From positions 3,029,501-3,093,500 of the forward strand of contig NZ_AP023360.1 in assembly GCF_018326265.1 (NCBI RefSeq): a DNA stretch of 64,000 bases. The letters are read 5' to 3'. This document shows, piece by piece, positions 9,609-18,688 of the stretch. Under the pieces are notes generated by a model, which saw only the letters and a program-made list of their open reading frames with translations, made no database searches and was not told the DNA's origin. Position 1 is the first letter of the stretch; each line of letters begins with the position of its first letter. The translations under genes were made by a program, and so were the position numbers. Source of the DNA: Catellatospora sp. IY07-71. Its GTDB lineage: Bacteria > Actinomycetota > Actinomycetes > Mycobacteriales > Micromonosporaceae.

Positions 9609-10522
9609 TCCAGATCCTGGCGGCGCTGGCCGCGCTGGCCGCGGGCGGCGGCATCGTGCTGGCGATCATGTTCGTGGTCGGCACCACCCGCCCGGCCCCA
9701 CCCCGCTCGGCGTTCTGGGCGGCGGTGCGGCGCATGTGGCAGGGCCAGGGGCGCACGCTGCGGCAGCGGCGCGCTCGGCAGGGCGTGCTGATCCTGGCGG
9801 TGGTCGCCGGGGCGGCGGCCTGGCTGGTCACCGGCTGGCCGGTGGGCGGCATCATCGTGGCCCTTGCCATCCCGGGCGTGCCGTGGCTGTTCGCGGCCGC
9901 CACCGCGGAGAAGCGGGCGCTCGCCCGGCTGAGCGCGCTGGAGGCGTGGACCCGGCGGGTGGGCGACTACGTGCGCAACGGCATCGGCCTGCAGGCCGCG
10001 ATCGTGGCCAGCGCGCGCACCGCGCCGCCGCTGCTCGCGCCCGAGGTGCGCACGCTGGCGGCCCGGTTGCAGGCGGGCACCGGCCTGGAGGCGGCGCTGC
10101 GGCTGTTCGCCGACGACATCGGCGACCACAGCAGCGACGAGGTGGTGGCGCCGCTCATCATGCAGTCGGCCGACGGCGGCGAGGGCCTCTACCACGCGCT
10201 GCTGGACATCGCGAACGGCCTGGCCGAGGAGATCGTGGCGCGGGCGACCGTGGACAGCGAGCGCTCGTCGGCCCGGTTCACCGTGCGCTTCCTGACCGGC
10301 ACCACCGTGGCGCTGCTCGCCTTCGGGGCGCTGAACTCCGGCTACGCCGCGCCGTACCGCACCCCGCTGGGCCAGGTGATCCTGGCCGTGCTGGCGGCCT
10401 TCTACGTGTTCCTGATGCTGTGGATCCGCGGGCTCACCCTGCCCGACCGCATGCCGCGCCTGCTGAGCGCGCAGCGGCGGCAGAGCCGGGCGCCGGAGCG
10501 GGCCGAGGCGGTGACGCCGTGA
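9605..10522 (+). CDS. tadB: TadB-like inner-membrane platform protein
   Basis: A 305-residue type II secretion F-domain protein. An N-terminal membrane helix (residues 5-24) precedes a pair of helices at about 58-100. The cytoplasmic F domain holds ALEAWTRRVGDYVRNGIGLQ and DDIGDHSSDEVVAPLIM, and two C-terminal helices end the protein (LTGTTVALLAFGALNSGY and VILAVLAAFYVFLMLW). It pairs with TadC as the membrane base on which CpaF works. The GTG start overlaps the cpaF stop by 4 nt. Confidence 0.9.
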   Translation: MIQILAALAALAAGGGIVLAIMFVVGTTRPAPPRSAFWAAVRRMWQGQGRTLRQRRARQGVLILAVVAGAAAWLVTGWPVGGIIVALAIPGVPWLFAAATAEKRALARLSALEAWTRRVGDYVRNGIGLQAAIVASARTAPPLLAPEVRTLAARLQAGTGLEAALRLFADDIGDHSSDEVVAPLIMQSADGGEGLYHALLDIANGLAEEIVARATVDSERSSARFTVRFLTGTTVALLAFGALNSGYAAPYRTPLGQVILAVLAAFYVFLMLWIRGLTLPDRMPRLLSAQRRQSRAPERAEAVTP

Positions 10523-11418
10523 CCGTGTTCGCCGGCAACCTGTGGCTCGCGCTGGCCGTCGCGGGCGGCGCCCTGGCCGGGTACGGGGTGTACCTGCTGG
10601 CCGCGCTGTTCGTGCCGGCCACCCCGGCGCTCGGCCCGGCGCTGCGGCGGCTGCACCCGACGCTGGCCGCCGACCATCCGGCCGCCGAGCTGCGGGCCGC
10701 CGAGGCCGCGGCGGCGCGGGGCGACTGGTACGAGCGGCTCCGGCTGCCGGCCGCCGACCTGGCCATCCTGGACCGCACCGCGCAGGGCCACGTCATGAGC
10801 GTGGCGCTGTCGGCGCTGCTCGGGCTGTCGATCCCGGTGCTGGCGACGGTGCTGGCACTGGTCTTCCGGGTCAGCCTGCCGCCCAGTGTGCCGGTCGCCG
10901 CGACGCTGCTGTTCGGCCTCGGCTCGGGCGCGCTGGCGCACTACGACATGCGCTCGCGGGCGCGGCTGGCGCGCAAGGAGTTCGCCCGGGCGCTGTGCAC
11001 GTACGCCACGCTCACGGCGCACCAGGTGCGCTCCGGGCACGGCGCGGTGGAGGCGATGGAGCGCTCGGCGAACATCTGCGACGGCTGGCCGTACACCCGG
11101 CTGCGCACCGCGCTGCTGACCGCGCAGCTGCAGATGCGGCCGCCGTGGGACGAGCTGAAGGCGCTGGCGGAGCGGATCGGCGTGGTGGAGCTGACCGGCT
11201 TCGCCGACATCATGCGCAGCGCCGGCAACGACGGCGCGCAGGTGTACCAGACGCTGCGCGCCCAGGCGGCGTCGCTGCGCGACCAGATCCGGGTGGCGGC
11301 GCTGGAGACGGCGAAGACCAGGACGTCCAAGCTGGACATCCCATCCACCATGATGATCTTGATTCTGCTCGTGCTCGTCGGATATCCCCTGATGACGAGC
11401 CTGTTCAGTCAGAACTAG
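10519..11418 (+). CDS. tadC: TadC-like inner-membrane platform protein
   Basis: A 299-residue F-domain membrane protein, partner of TadB. It has an N-terminal helix, a central helical pair at about 95-140, a cytoplasmic domain with VRSGHGAVEAMERSANICDG and FADIMRSAGNDGAQVYQTLR, and a C-terminal helix (TMMILILLVLVGYPLM). It starts at a GTG overlapping the tadB stop. A good ribosome-binding site (GAGAGGAG) lies after it for the small pilin-like gene. Confidence 0.9.
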   Translation: MTVFAGNLWLALAVAGGALAGYGVYLLAALFVPATPALGPALRRLHPTLAADHPAAELRAAEAAAARGDWYERLRLPAADLAILDRTAQGHVMSVALSALLGLSIPVLATVLALVFRVSLPPSVPVAATLLFGLGSGALAHYDMRSRARLARKEFARALCTYATLTAHQVRSGHGAVEAMERSANICDGWPYTRLRTALLTAQLQMRPPWDELKALAERIGVVELTGFADIMRSAGNDGAQVYQTLRAQAASLRDQIRVAALETAKTRTSKLDIPSTMMILILLVLVGYPLMTSLFSQN

Positions 11419-11430
11419 AGAGGAGTCACC

Positions 11431-11628
11431 ATGTCCCTGAAGGTCTACACGGCGCTGGCGGCGCGGCTGCGGGTGCTCACCGACCCGGCGCTGCGCGACC
11501 GCGGCGAGGGCCCCATCCCGCACGTCGTCATGATCGCGATGATGGCCGCCGCCGCCATCACCATCGGCGGCCTGATCCTCGCCGTCGGTGAGGACTGGGT
11601 CGACCTGATCCCCGACGCGATGCCGTAG
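11431..11628 (+). CDS. Small single-span protein, Flp-pilin-like candidate
   Basis: A 65-residue protein with a basic N-terminal half, a Gly-containing turn (RDRGEGPIP), one hydrophobic helix at about 31-52 and a short acidic tail ending at DAMP. Its size and position between TadC and the TadE-like genes fit the Flp pilin slot. However, the Glu at +5 after the cleavage Gly, typical of Flp/TadE (RGxxxxE), is not evident. It could be a divergent pilin or an accessory membrane peptide. The ribosome-binding site AGAGGAG precedes the ATG. Confidence 0.7.
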   Translation: MSLKVYTALAARLRVLTDPALRDRGEGPIPHVVMIAMMAAAAITIGGLILAVGEDWVDLIPDAMP

Positions 11629-11631
11629 GCG

Positions 11632-12057
11632 GTGCAGGTGGACACGACCGCGATCGCCGGCCGGCCCCGGACGGGCCGGCCGGCGGCGCGCCGTGCGCGC
11701 GACCGGGGAGCGGGCACCGTCGAGATGGCGATCATCGCGTTGCCCCTGCTCATCTTCACGTTCCTGGTAGTGCAGGCGGCGCTGGTGTTCTACGCCCGCT
11801 CGATCGCGCTCGGCGCGGCCACCCAGGGCGCCAACGCGGCGCGGGTGTACGGCAGCCCGGCCGGCACCGGCGAGTCGAACGCCCGCGACTTCCTGGAGCG
11901 GATCGGGGTCGGGCTGGAGGACCCGGTGATCAACGTGCGCACCGGCGCCGAGAGCGTCACCGTGACCGTCACCGGCCGGGCGACGAGCATCCTCCCGCTG
12001 GTCAGCTTCGAGGTGGAGCAGAGCGCCAGCGGGCCCGTGGAGAGGTTCATCCCGTGA
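11632..12057 (+). CDS. TadE-like pseudopilin
   Basis: A protein of about 140 residues with the class III prepilin pattern. Basic residues precede RGAGTVEMAIIALPLLIFTF, where Glu is at the +5-like position and a hydrophobic helix follows. A C-terminal extracellular domain of about 90 residues comes next. TadE proteins are minor pilins processed by the prepilin peptidase. It starts at a GTG (11632 or 11638) 3-9 nt after the pilin stop. Its stop overlaps the next gene by 4 nt. Confidence 0.87.
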   Translation: MQVDTTAIAGRPRTGRPAARRARDRGAGTVEMAIIALPLLIFTFLVVQAALVFYARSIALGAATQGANAARVYGSPAGTGESNARDFLERIGVGLEDPVINVRTGAESVTVTVTGRATSILPLVSFEVEQSASGPVERFIP

Positions 12058-12482
12058 CGAGCACACCGCGCGACCGGGGGTCGGCCAGCATCGAACTGGC
12101 CATCCTCGTCCCCGTCGTGCTCGTGTTCTTCATCGGCGTCATCATCGCCGGGCGCTTCAGCATGGCCCGGCAGGCCACCGAGGCCGCGGCGTACAACGCG
12201 GCGCGTACGGCCAGCCTGTCCGGCACCGCCGCGACGGCGGCCAGCCGCGGCCGGGACGCGGCGGCGGCCTCGTTCGCCGCCGAGGGCATCACCTGCCGCA
12301 CGCTCACCGTGACCGTGGACACCAGGGGCTTCTCCGTCCCGGTCGGCCAGCCCGCCACGGTGACCGTCCGGCTCACCTGCGAGGCGGAGTTCGCCGACAT
12401 CGCGCTGCCGGGCATGCCGGGCAGCGCCCGGCTCACCTCCGAGTTCACCAGCCCGCTCGACACCTACCGGAGCCGGACATGA
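12054..12482 (+). CDS. TadE-like pseudopilin, second copy
   Basis: A 142-residue protein starting with a GTG that overlaps the previous stop. The N-terminus RDRGSASIELAILVPVVLVF matches the TadE signal (G-x-x-x-x-E followed by a hydrophobic helix). The remainder is a beta-rich extracellular domain with two Cys residues (ITCRTLTV and LTCEAEF) that could form a disulfide. It is probably a minor pilin working with its two neighbours. Confidence 0.87.
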   Translation: MTSTPRDRGSASIELAILVPVVLVFFIGVIIAGRFSMARQATEAAAYNAARTASLSGTAATAASRGRDAAAASFAAEGITCRTLTVTVDTRGFSVPVGQPATVTVRLTCEAEFADIALPGMPGSARLTSEFTSPLDTYRSRT

Positions 12483-12883
12483 TCAGGGACGACCGCGGCA
12501 AGGTCACCATCTTCGTGGCGATCATCGCGCCCGCCTGGATCGCGATGCTCGGCCTGGTCATCGTCGGCGGCGGGCGGGTGCGCGCGTACCAGCGCGCCGA
12601 CAACGTGGCCGCCGAGGCCGCCCGCACCGCCGGGCAGGCCATCGCCCCCGGCAGCGCCATCCAGGGCGGCCGCAAGGTGATCGATCCGGCCCTGGCCGCC
12701 ACGGCCGCCCAGGCGTACCTCGACGCGGTCGGCGCCACCGGCACCGTGACCGTCTCACCCGACGGCCAGCAGGTCACCGTCGTCGCGACGATCCGCTACG
12801 ACAACCCGACCCACCTGGAATTCCTCGACGGTCCCACCTGGACGGCCACCGGCCAGGCGACCGCGACCATCCTCATCGGCTAG
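12479..12883 (+). CDS. TadG/TadE-like pilus protein, third pseudopilin
   Basis: A 134-residue protein overlapping the preceding gene by 4 nt. The N-terminus RDDRGKVTIFVAIIAPAWIA has the class III leader layout but lacks the Glu of true TadE proteins, as in many TadG/Rv3660c-locus proteins. The region RAYQRADNVAAEAARTAGQA is the typical post-helix segment. The C-terminal half (VTVSPDGQQVTVVATIRYDN) is beta-rich. It is probably a minor pilin or tip component of the same system. Confidence 0.82.
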   Translation: MIRDDRGKVTIFVAIIAPAWIAMLGLVIVGGGRVRAYQRADNVAAEAARTAGQAIAPGSAIQGGRKVIDPALAATAAQAYLDAVGATGTVTVSPDGQQVTVVATIRYDNPTHLEFLDGPTWTATGQATATILIG

Positions 12884-12916
12884 ACCCCGCGCGGCGACAC
12901 GGAAAGGGCGGAGACC

Positions 12917-15118
12917 ATGACAGACGTCCGGCGCACCCGGCCCCACTGGACGTTGCGCCTGCTCACCGGGCTGGCGTCGCTGATCGCGCTCACCGCGGTC
13001 GTCGGCGGCGTGCCGGTGGCGCTGGTGAAGTTCGCGGGCAACCCGCTGCCCCGCCACGTCCCGACCCTGGACGAGCTGGGCACCCTGCTGACCTCGCCCG
13101 ACAACGGCGACCTGTTCCTGCGGGCGCTGGCGATCGCCGGCTGGATCGCCTGGGCGACGTTCACGCTCAGCGTCCTGGTGGAGATCGTCGCGCGGCTGCG
13201 CGGTCGCCGCGCGATCCGGCTGCCCGGCCTCGGCCTCCAGCAGCGCGTCGCGGCGGGCCTGGTGGGCGCCCTGGTCGCGGTGTTCGCCGGGGCCAACCTG
13301 GCCGCCGCCGCCGCGCTGCCCGCCCCCGCGCCGCTGCGCGCCATCGCCAGCGTGCCCGTCGCCGCGGCCCCCGCCGTGGTGCGGGGTGACATCTCGCCGT
13401 GGGCCAGCCCCGACACGGCCACCTGGGCCGCGCCGCCGGTCGCCCGCGACACCGCCGTATGGGCCGCGCCCGCCGCTCCGGCCGTGGCCCCGGTGCCGCC
13501 GTACACCGCCGTCGCGGGCGCCCCCGTGGCGCATGCCGCGACCGCCGCCGTCCGGCAGGCCCCGGCCCCGGTCCGCCAGCGCGTCGAGCGCCCGGTGTAC
13601 GTGGTGAAGAAGGGCGACTACCTCGGCTGCATCGCCGAGCGCTTCACCGGTGACTTCGACCGCTACCACCAGCTCGCCGCGCTGAACCCGAAGCTGATCA
13701 AGAACCCGGACCACATCGAACCCGGCTGGCGCATCGTGCTGCCCGTCGACGCGTACGACCACGGCGCCATCCGCCACGCCACCGGCCGCCTGCTGCTGCC
13801 CGCGGTGCCGGAGACGCCGCCCGCTCCGCCGCCGCCCGCGCCGGAGCAGCCCACGCCGCCGCCCAGCCCGTCCCCGGTCGCGCCGTCGGCCAGCCCGGTC
13901 GCGCCGAGCCCGGCCGCGTCGACCCCGGCCGCGTCGCCGTCCGGGGTGGAGACCCCGCCCGGCGTCGTGGTGCCCGGAGCAGCGCCCAGGCCGGAGCCGA
14001 TCCCGCTGGACGAGACCGACCCGGGCCTCGGGCAGACCAAGGTGCTCGCCGCGGGCGCCGGGCTGGCCCTGGCCACCGTGCTCGCGGGCCACCTCGTGGT
14101 GCGCCGCCGCATCCGCCGCCTGCACCGGCTGCGGGTGGGCCGGCGGCGCGGCGTGGGCGGGCTGCGTACCCCCGTGCGCCCGGCCCGGCCGCCGCGGCAC
14201 CGCGCCGCCGAGCGGCTCGATGCCGGGCTGCGCCAGCTCACCGCGGGCCTGCGCGGGCGCGCTCCGTGGGAGATGCCCGACATCGCCGCGGCCTGGGAGC
14301 ACGGCGGCGACCTGGCCATCATCCTGGCCGCGCCGTGCGCCGACCCGCCGGAGCCGTTCGACATGCAGTGGCCCAACACCTGGTCGCTGGCCGGCTCGGC
14401 CTGGCTGCCGGACCGGGTGGACACGCCGTCGCTGCTGCCCGGCCTGCTGAAGATCGGCGTCTGGCCGCAGGGCGGCGAGCTGTTCGTCGACGGCGAGCGG
14501 ACCGGCCTGCTGACCCTGTGCGGTGACCCGCAGCGCTGCGACGACCTGCTGCGCTACCTCGCCGCGGAGGCCGCGACGGCGAGCTGGGCCGACGGCGCGG
14601 CGGTGACCGTGGCGGGGCTGAGCGGCGCGGACCTGCGCGCGCTCGGCTCGCTCAGCGACCGGGTGCGGGCCAGCTCCTCGGTCAGCGACGCGCTGGCCCG
14701 GATCAGCCGCCGGGCCGCGGCCAACGCCGCCGTGCTGCATGACTCGCAGACCGCCGACATGCCCACCGCCCGCGTCAACAACGTCACCGGCGACGCCTGG
14801 GGCATCCAGCTGCTGTTCGTCGCCGACCCGTGGGGTGAGCACACCGAGCAACTGCGCGACCTGGACGCGCTGCTGGCCGACCTCGGCCGGGTCGGCGTGG
14901 CCGTGGTCGCGACCCACCCGACCAGCACCCGCTGGTCGGCGACGATCTCCGCCGACGGCGGCGTGCACATGTCGTGGCTCGCCGTCACCGACATCACCGC
15001 GTGCGACCTGACCAGCGACCGGCTGGCCGCGCACGTGGCGTCGCTGGCGGAGGCGGCGGAGGCGGCGGCCCGGGTTCCGGTCCAGTCGGGCGGCGGGGCG
15101 CGGCACCGGCTGCGCTGA
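12917..15118 (+). CDS. LysM-domain multi-span membrane protein of the Tad locus
   Basis: A 733-residue protein. Three hydrophobic segments (about 13-35, 74-95 and 113-137) are followed by an Ala/Pro-rich extracellular stretch. A LysM peptidoglycan-binding domain lies at about 226-275 (VYVVKKGDYLGCIAERFTGD... to PGWRIVLPVD). A Pro/Ser linker, another helix at about 376-393, and a cytoplasmic region of some 330 residues follow. Actinobacterial relatives often carry a BTAD/regulator domain at the C-terminus; I do not see one here. The ribosome-binding site GGAAAGG precedes the ATG. It could anchor the pilus machine to the wall, which is inference. Confidence 0.8.
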   Translation: MTDVRRTRPHWTLRLLTGLASLIALTAVVGGVPVALVKFAGNPLPRHVPTLDELGTLLTSPDNGDLFLRALAIAGWIAWATFTLSVLVEIVARLRGRRAIRLPGLGLQQRVAAGLVGALVAVFAGANLAAAAALPAPAPLRAIASVPVAAAPAVVRGDISPWASPDTATWAAPPVARDTAVWAAPAAPAVAPVPPYTAVAGAPVAHAATAAVRQAPAPVRQRVERPVYVVKKGDYLGCIAERFTGDFDRYHQLAALNPKLIKNPDHIEPGWRIVLPVDAYDHGAIRHATGRLLLPAVPETPPAPPPPAPEQPTPPPSPSPVAPSASPVAPSPAASTPAASPSGVETPPGVVVPGAAPRPEPIPLDETDPGLGQTKVLAAGAGLALATVLAGHLVVRRRIRRLHRLRVGRRRGVGGLRTPVRPARPPRHRAAERLDAGLRQLTAGLRGRAPWEMPDIAAAWEHGGDLAIILAAPCADPPEPFDMQWPNTWSLAGSAWLPDRVDTPSLLPGLLKIGVWPQGGELFVDGERTGLLTLCGDPQRCDDLLRYLAAEAATASWADGAAVTVAGLSGADLRALGSLSDRVRASSSVSDALARISRRAAANAAVLHDSQTADMPTARVNNVTGDAWGIQLLFVADPWGEHTEQLRDLDALLADLGRVGVAVVATHPTSTRWSATISADGGVHMSWLAVTDITACDLTSDRLAAHVASLAEAAEAAARVPVQSGGGARHRLR

Positions 15119-15210
15119 CCGGTGTCGTCGTTCCGTCCCCGGGTGGACCGGCGGCGCGGGCGGTGACTAGGGTCTGCACGTCCGCGTGTCGATGCAGTTC
15201 AGGGGGGATC

Positions 15211-16230
15211 ATGGCCGCCGAGGACCGCGCCTCGAGCCGGTTGCGCGTCGGCGGGTGGATTCCCGACGGCGACCCGGCGCAGGCCGAGGTGCCCGAGCCG
15301 GATCAGCCGGATGCGCCCGTCCGCGCCGGAGGATCCGCGTGGCAGGCGGACCGCGGTGCCGGTGCGCCCCCGGCGCGGGAGCACCCCGGCGAGGGACACG
15401 CGCGACGCCCGACACCCGGGGACGAGAGCGCCTCCCGGCCGGCGGCAACGCCCTGGCCCGCGGATGGCCACGACGGGCGGGCGCGGCAACCGGACGGCGA
15501 CCGCGGCGAGCCGCGTGGACCGGCCGTCTCGCAGCGGGGGCGGCGCAGACTGGACCGGCCCACCGGCCGGGCGACGCGGCCCGCCGTGCTCGCGGCAGTG
15601 GCGACGCTGCTGGTGACGGCCGTGGCAGGAGTCCTCTGGGCAGTCTCCTCCGGCGAGCCGGACTCGCAGGCCGGCGGCCCCGGAACCTTCGCGACCGGAG
15701 CGCCCGCCGCGCCGGCGTCCGGCGCGCCCGATGCGACCGGTTCCCCCACGACCGAGGCCACGCCGTCGGTCGCCGCGTCCAGCGCCGCGCCGAGCCTGTC
15801 GGCCTCGGCGAAGGCCGCCGCGTTCGGGCCGGTCACCTACGAGGCCGAAGCGCCGGGCAACACCCTGCTGGGCCAGGCCGAGGTGGTCAGCCTGGCGGGC
15901 GCCTCCGGCGGCAGGGCGGTGCGTAACCTCGGCGACGGCGCGGGAGCCAAGAAGGACGGCGCGCTGCGATTCAACGCGATCACCGTGCCCGAGGCGGGCA
16001 CGTACACGCTGACCTTTTACTACGCGCAGGTCGTGGGCCCACATGCGGACCGGGTCACGATCATCGTCGCGGGCGGGGCCACGATCACCGCGACCGTCGG
16101 CGGCGGCGGGAGCTGCTGCGCGAGCAAGGCGGTGAGCGTACGGCTGAAGGCGGGCGCCAACGCCGTCACCTTCACCAGCACCGGCGGCCCGGCGCCCGCG
16201 ATCGACCGCGTGGTCGTCCGGCGGGCCTGA
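15211..16230 (+). CDS. Membrane-anchored protein with CBM6/35-like carbohydrate-binding domain
   Basis: A 339-residue protein. A disordered Arg/Pro/Asp-rich cytoplasmic N-terminus (about 1-125) leads to one transmembrane helix (about 127-148, VLAAVATLLVTAVAGVLWAV). A Ser/Thr/Ala/Pro linker precedes a C-terminal beta-sandwich of about 125 residues starting YEAEAPGNTLLGQAEVVSL and ending AIDRVVVRRA. The YEAE...GG...N...FNAITVPEAGTYTLTFYY pattern is that of CBM6/CBM35 modules. It would expose a sugar-binding domain at the cell surface. The ATG at 15211 follows AGGGGGG. Confidence 0.8.
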   Translation: MAAEDRASSRLRVGGWIPDGDPAQAEVPEPDQPDAPVRAGGSAWQADRGAGAPPAREHPGEGHARRPTPGDESASRPAATPWPADGHDGRARQPDGDRGEPRGPAVSQRGRRRLDRPTGRATRPAVLAAVATLLVTAVAGVLWAVSSGEPDSQAGGPGTFATGAPAAPASGAPDATGSPTTEATPSVAASSAAPSLSASAKAAAFGPVTYEAEAPGNTLLGQAEVVSLAGASGGRAVRNLGDGAGAKKDGALRFNAITVPEAGTYTLTFYYAQVVGPHADRVTIIVAGGATITATVGGGGSCCASKAVSVRLKAGANAVTFTSTGGPAPAIDRVVVRRA

Positions 16231-16261
16231 CCGCCCCGCCCGGGGCGCTACGGTGGGCGCC

Positions 16262-17203
16262 ATGCCTCACACCCGAGTCGAGCGCGCCGTGGCGCTGCTG
16301 TGCGAGCACTACGTGTTCCCGGAGCGGGCGGCGGCCGCCGCCGCGGACGTCCGTGACCGGCTGGCCGCGGGGGAGTACGACGGGCTGGACGAACCCGCCC
16401 TCGCCGAGGCGCTCACGGCACGGCTCGCGGCGCACTGCGCCGACCGGCACCTGCGGCTGACGGTACGCGACGGGCAGCCGCACGAGGCGCTCTCGGCCGA
16501 GGCCGCGCAGGAGCTGTGGCGGGAGCGGCTGCGGCTGTCCAACCACGGCATCGCCCGCGTGGAGCGGCTCGGCGGCAACATCGGCTACCTGGACCTGCGC
16601 CTGGTCACCGAGGCGGCGGGCGGCGGGCGGGCGATCGCGGCCGCGATGGAGCTGGTGTCGCACACCGAGGCGCTGCTGATCGACCTGCGGCGCAACCGGG
16701 GCGGGTCGCCGGACGGGGTGATCTTCTGGACCAGCTACCTGTTCCCCGACGGGCAGACCCACCTGAACAGCATCACCTCGGCCGCGACCGGGAGCACCCG
16801 GCAGTACTGGAGCCTGGCGTACCTGCCCGGCGAGCGTTACCTGGACCGGCCGGTGTACGTGCTGACCAGCGCGTCGACCTTCTCCGCCGGGGAGGAGTTC
16901 TGCTACAACCTGCAGGCGCAGGGGCGGGCGGTCCTCGTCGGCGAGACGACCCGCGGCGGCGCGCACCCGACCGACGCGTTCCCGATCACCGCGACGCTGC
17001 AGATCTGGGTGCCGACGGCGCGCTCGGTCAACCCGGTGACCGGCACCAACTGGGAGGGCACCGGGGTGATACCGGACCTCGCCGTCCCGGCCGAGCGGGC
17101 GTACCCGGTCGCGTACCGCGCGGCGCTGGAGCACGTGCTGGCGACCTCGCAGTCCGCGATGGTGCGCGACGAGGCCCGGGAGGCGCTCGCCGAACTCGGC
17201 TGA
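16262..17203 (+). CDS. S41-family peptidase-like protein (IRBP/tail-specific protease type)
   Basis: A 313-residue protein without a signal peptide. An N-terminal helical region (about 1-75) precedes the S41 core: GNIGYLDLRLV, ALLIDLRRNRGGSPDG, the catalytic-serine segment LTSASTFSAGEEF and VLVGETTRGGAHPTDAF. There is no PDZ domain, so it resembles the interphotoreceptor-retinoid-binding/lantibiotic-type S41 proteins, not CtpA. The substrate is unknown. The start is taken at ATG 16262; a GTG at 16253 is equally possible. Confidence 0.85.
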   Translation: MPHTRVERAVALLCEHYVFPERAAAAAADVRDRLAAGEYDGLDEPALAEALTARLAAHCADRHLRLTVRDGQPHEALSAEAAQELWRERLRLSNHGIARVERLGGNIGYLDLRLVTEAAGGGRAIAAAMELVSHTEALLIDLRRNRGGSPDGVIFWTSYLFPDGQTHLNSITSAATGSTRQYWSLAYLPGERYLDRPVYVLTSASTFSAGEEFCYNLQAQGRAVLVGETTRGGAHPTDAFPITATLQIWVPTARSVNPVTGTNWEGTGVIPDLAVPAERAYPVAYRAALEHVLATSQSAMVRDEAREALAELG

Positions 17204-17267
17204 GCCACGTCCCACCGGGGCGGCCGCTGGGCGCGGGGGTGCTCGCCGTGCGGCGTAGCCTTTGCGG

Positions 17268-18029
17268 GTGCGTACTGACGTGATCTCGGAGCTGCGGGCG
17301 GCGGGCTGCGTGTTCGCGGAGGACGAGGCCGACCTGCTGCTGTCCGTCGCGGACGGGCCGGGCGAGCTGGCCGAGATGGTGGCGCGGCGGGTCGCCGGGC
17401 TGCCACTGGAGCACATCGTCGGGTTCGCCGAGTTCTGCGGGCGGCGCATCGTGGTGGAGCCGGGCGTGTTCGTGCCGCGCCGGCGCACCGAGCTGCTGGT
17501 CGAGCAGGCGGCGCGGCTGCTGCGGCCCGGCGCGGTGGTGCTGGACCTGTGCTGCGGCTCCGGCGCGGCGGCGGCGGTGCTGGCCGGACACGACGGGGTC
17601 GAGGTGCACGCGGCCGACATCGATCCGGCGGCGGTGCGCTGCGCCCGGCGCAACGTCGAGCCGCTCGGCGGCCGGGTTCACGAGGGCGACCTGTACGGCG
17701 CGCTGCCCGCCGAACTGCGCGGCCGGGTCGATGTGCTGGTGGTCAACGTGCCGTACGTGCCCACGTCGGAGATCGCGCTGATGCCGCCGGAGGCTCGCCT
17801 GCACGAGCCCGCGGTCGCCCTCGACGGCGGCGCGGACGGCCTCGACGTGGCCCGCCGGGTGCTGGCCGGATCGGGTGACTGGCTCGCCCCCGGCGCCCAC
17901 CTGCTCCTGGAGACCAGCGACGAGCAGGCCCCCACGGCCTGCGCCCTCTTCACCGCGGCCGGCCTCACCCCCCGCCTCGCCCGCGACGACGACCGCGGCG
18001 CCGTCGTCGTCCTCGGCACCCGCCCCTGA
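17268..18029 (+). CDS. PrmC/HemK-related protein N5-glutamine methyltransferase
   Basis: A class I SAM-dependent methyltransferase of 253 residues. The N-terminal helical domain holds LPLEHIVGFAEFCGRRIVVE and FVPRRRTE. SAM motif I is VVLDLCCGSGAAAAVLA, and ADIDPAAVRCARRN follows. The catalytic N-P-P-Y of PrmC is replaced by NVPYVPT. This matches the PrmC-related subgroup whose protein substrate is unknown, so release-factor methylation should not be assumed. The GTG at 17268 is used because the N-terminus (MRTDVISELRAAGCVFA) then starts at the conserved helix. Confidence 0.87.
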   Translation: MRTDVISELRAAGCVFAEDEADLLLSVADGPGELAEMVARRVAGLPLEHIVGFAEFCGRRIVVEPGVFVPRRRTELLVEQAARLLRPGAVVLDLCCGSGAAAAVLAGHDGVEVHAADIDPAAVRCARRNVEPLGGRVHEGDLYGALPAELRGRVDVLVVNVPYVPTSEIALMPPEARLHEPAVALDGGADGLDVARRVLAGSGDWLAPGAHLLLETSDEQAPTACALFTAAGLTPRLARDDDRGAVVVLGTRP

Positions 18030-18120
18030 CCACGCCCCCAACCTCCCGCGCCACCCCGCGTGGACCCACTTCGCGCCCGCGCCCCGCGCCCGCGCCCGCG
18101 CCCGCGCCCGTGCGGCCGCC

Positions 18121-18199
18121 AAGATCGTCCGACTTGCCTGGCACTTGGGCGTATCTTGACCCGACATTCGCCCATGTGCCAGGCAAGTTGGCCGATCTT
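18121..18199. repeat. Dispersed imperfect palindrome, family 1 (copy 2, 79 nt)
   Basis: The left arm AAGATCG...ACTTGCCTGGCAC pairs with the right arm GTGCCAGGCAAGT...CGATCTT. Only a 4-nt internal mismatch block and one further mismatch interrupt about 31 nt of stem. It lies in the 254-nt non-coding gap between the PrmC-like and DUF6412-like genes, directly after a GCGCCC simple-repeat run (about 18072-18110). Confidence 0.82.
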
Positions 18200-18283
18200 G
18201 GCGCGGGTCGCGGGTCGCGGGGGCCGGGGTCTGCGGGGCGCGGCTCGTGGGGTGGGTGGCGGGGTGGGGGTACGGTTGCGCGC

Positions 18284-18589
18284 GTGTGGATGAGGGGCGC
18301 GACGCGCTGGGCGGTGATGCTGTGGCTGGCCGTGCTGTGTGCGGGGGTGGCCGCGGCGGAGCAGCCCGGGCTCGGCGGTGTGCTCGCGAGCGCGGCGGTG
18401 CTGCTGCTCGTCTCCACCCTGGCCGTCGCCGCGGCGTGCGGCTTCGGCGCGCTGCCGGCCGGGCGGGCCGGGCTCGACACGGCGCTGCGGGACCTGGCCC
18501 GGCGCACGGGTGTGCTGCGCCAGCGTGACCCCGACGCGGCGGGCCGCCCCCGCCCCCGAGCACCCTCGCGCACCCCTCTGGCCTGCTGA
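18284..18589 (+). CDS. Small membrane protein, DUF6412-like, upstream of YidC paralogue
   Basis: A 101-residue protein with two hydrophobic helices (about 9-26 and 33-55), a short charged segment (LDTALRDLARRTGVLRQRD) and a Pro/Arg tail. Its size, two-helix layout and position just before a YidC/Oxa1-like gene match actinobacterial DUF6412 proteins. The function is unknown. The start is GTG 18284 or ATG 18290. The gap to the next gene is 99 nt, so co-transcription is likely but not certain. Confidence 0.65.
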   Translation: MWMRGATRWAVMLWLAVLCAGVAAAEQPGLGGVLASAAVLLLVSTLAVAAACGFGALPAGRAGLDTALRDLARRTGVLRQRDPDAAGRPRPRAPSRTPLAC

Positions 18590-18688
18590 TCCGGCGTACG
18601 CCGGGGCGGGCCGTACGGTTCCCGTCCATCCCGCCGGTGCCGCGTCGCGCGCCCGGCCGGGTCGCCGTCTCCGCCAGAGGGATTCATC

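Noticed and set aside
18072-18110. GCGCCC hexamer run considered as a CRISPR or tandem-repeat locus
   Set aside because: It is only a simple-sequence run of about 40 nt with no spacers and no associated genes.
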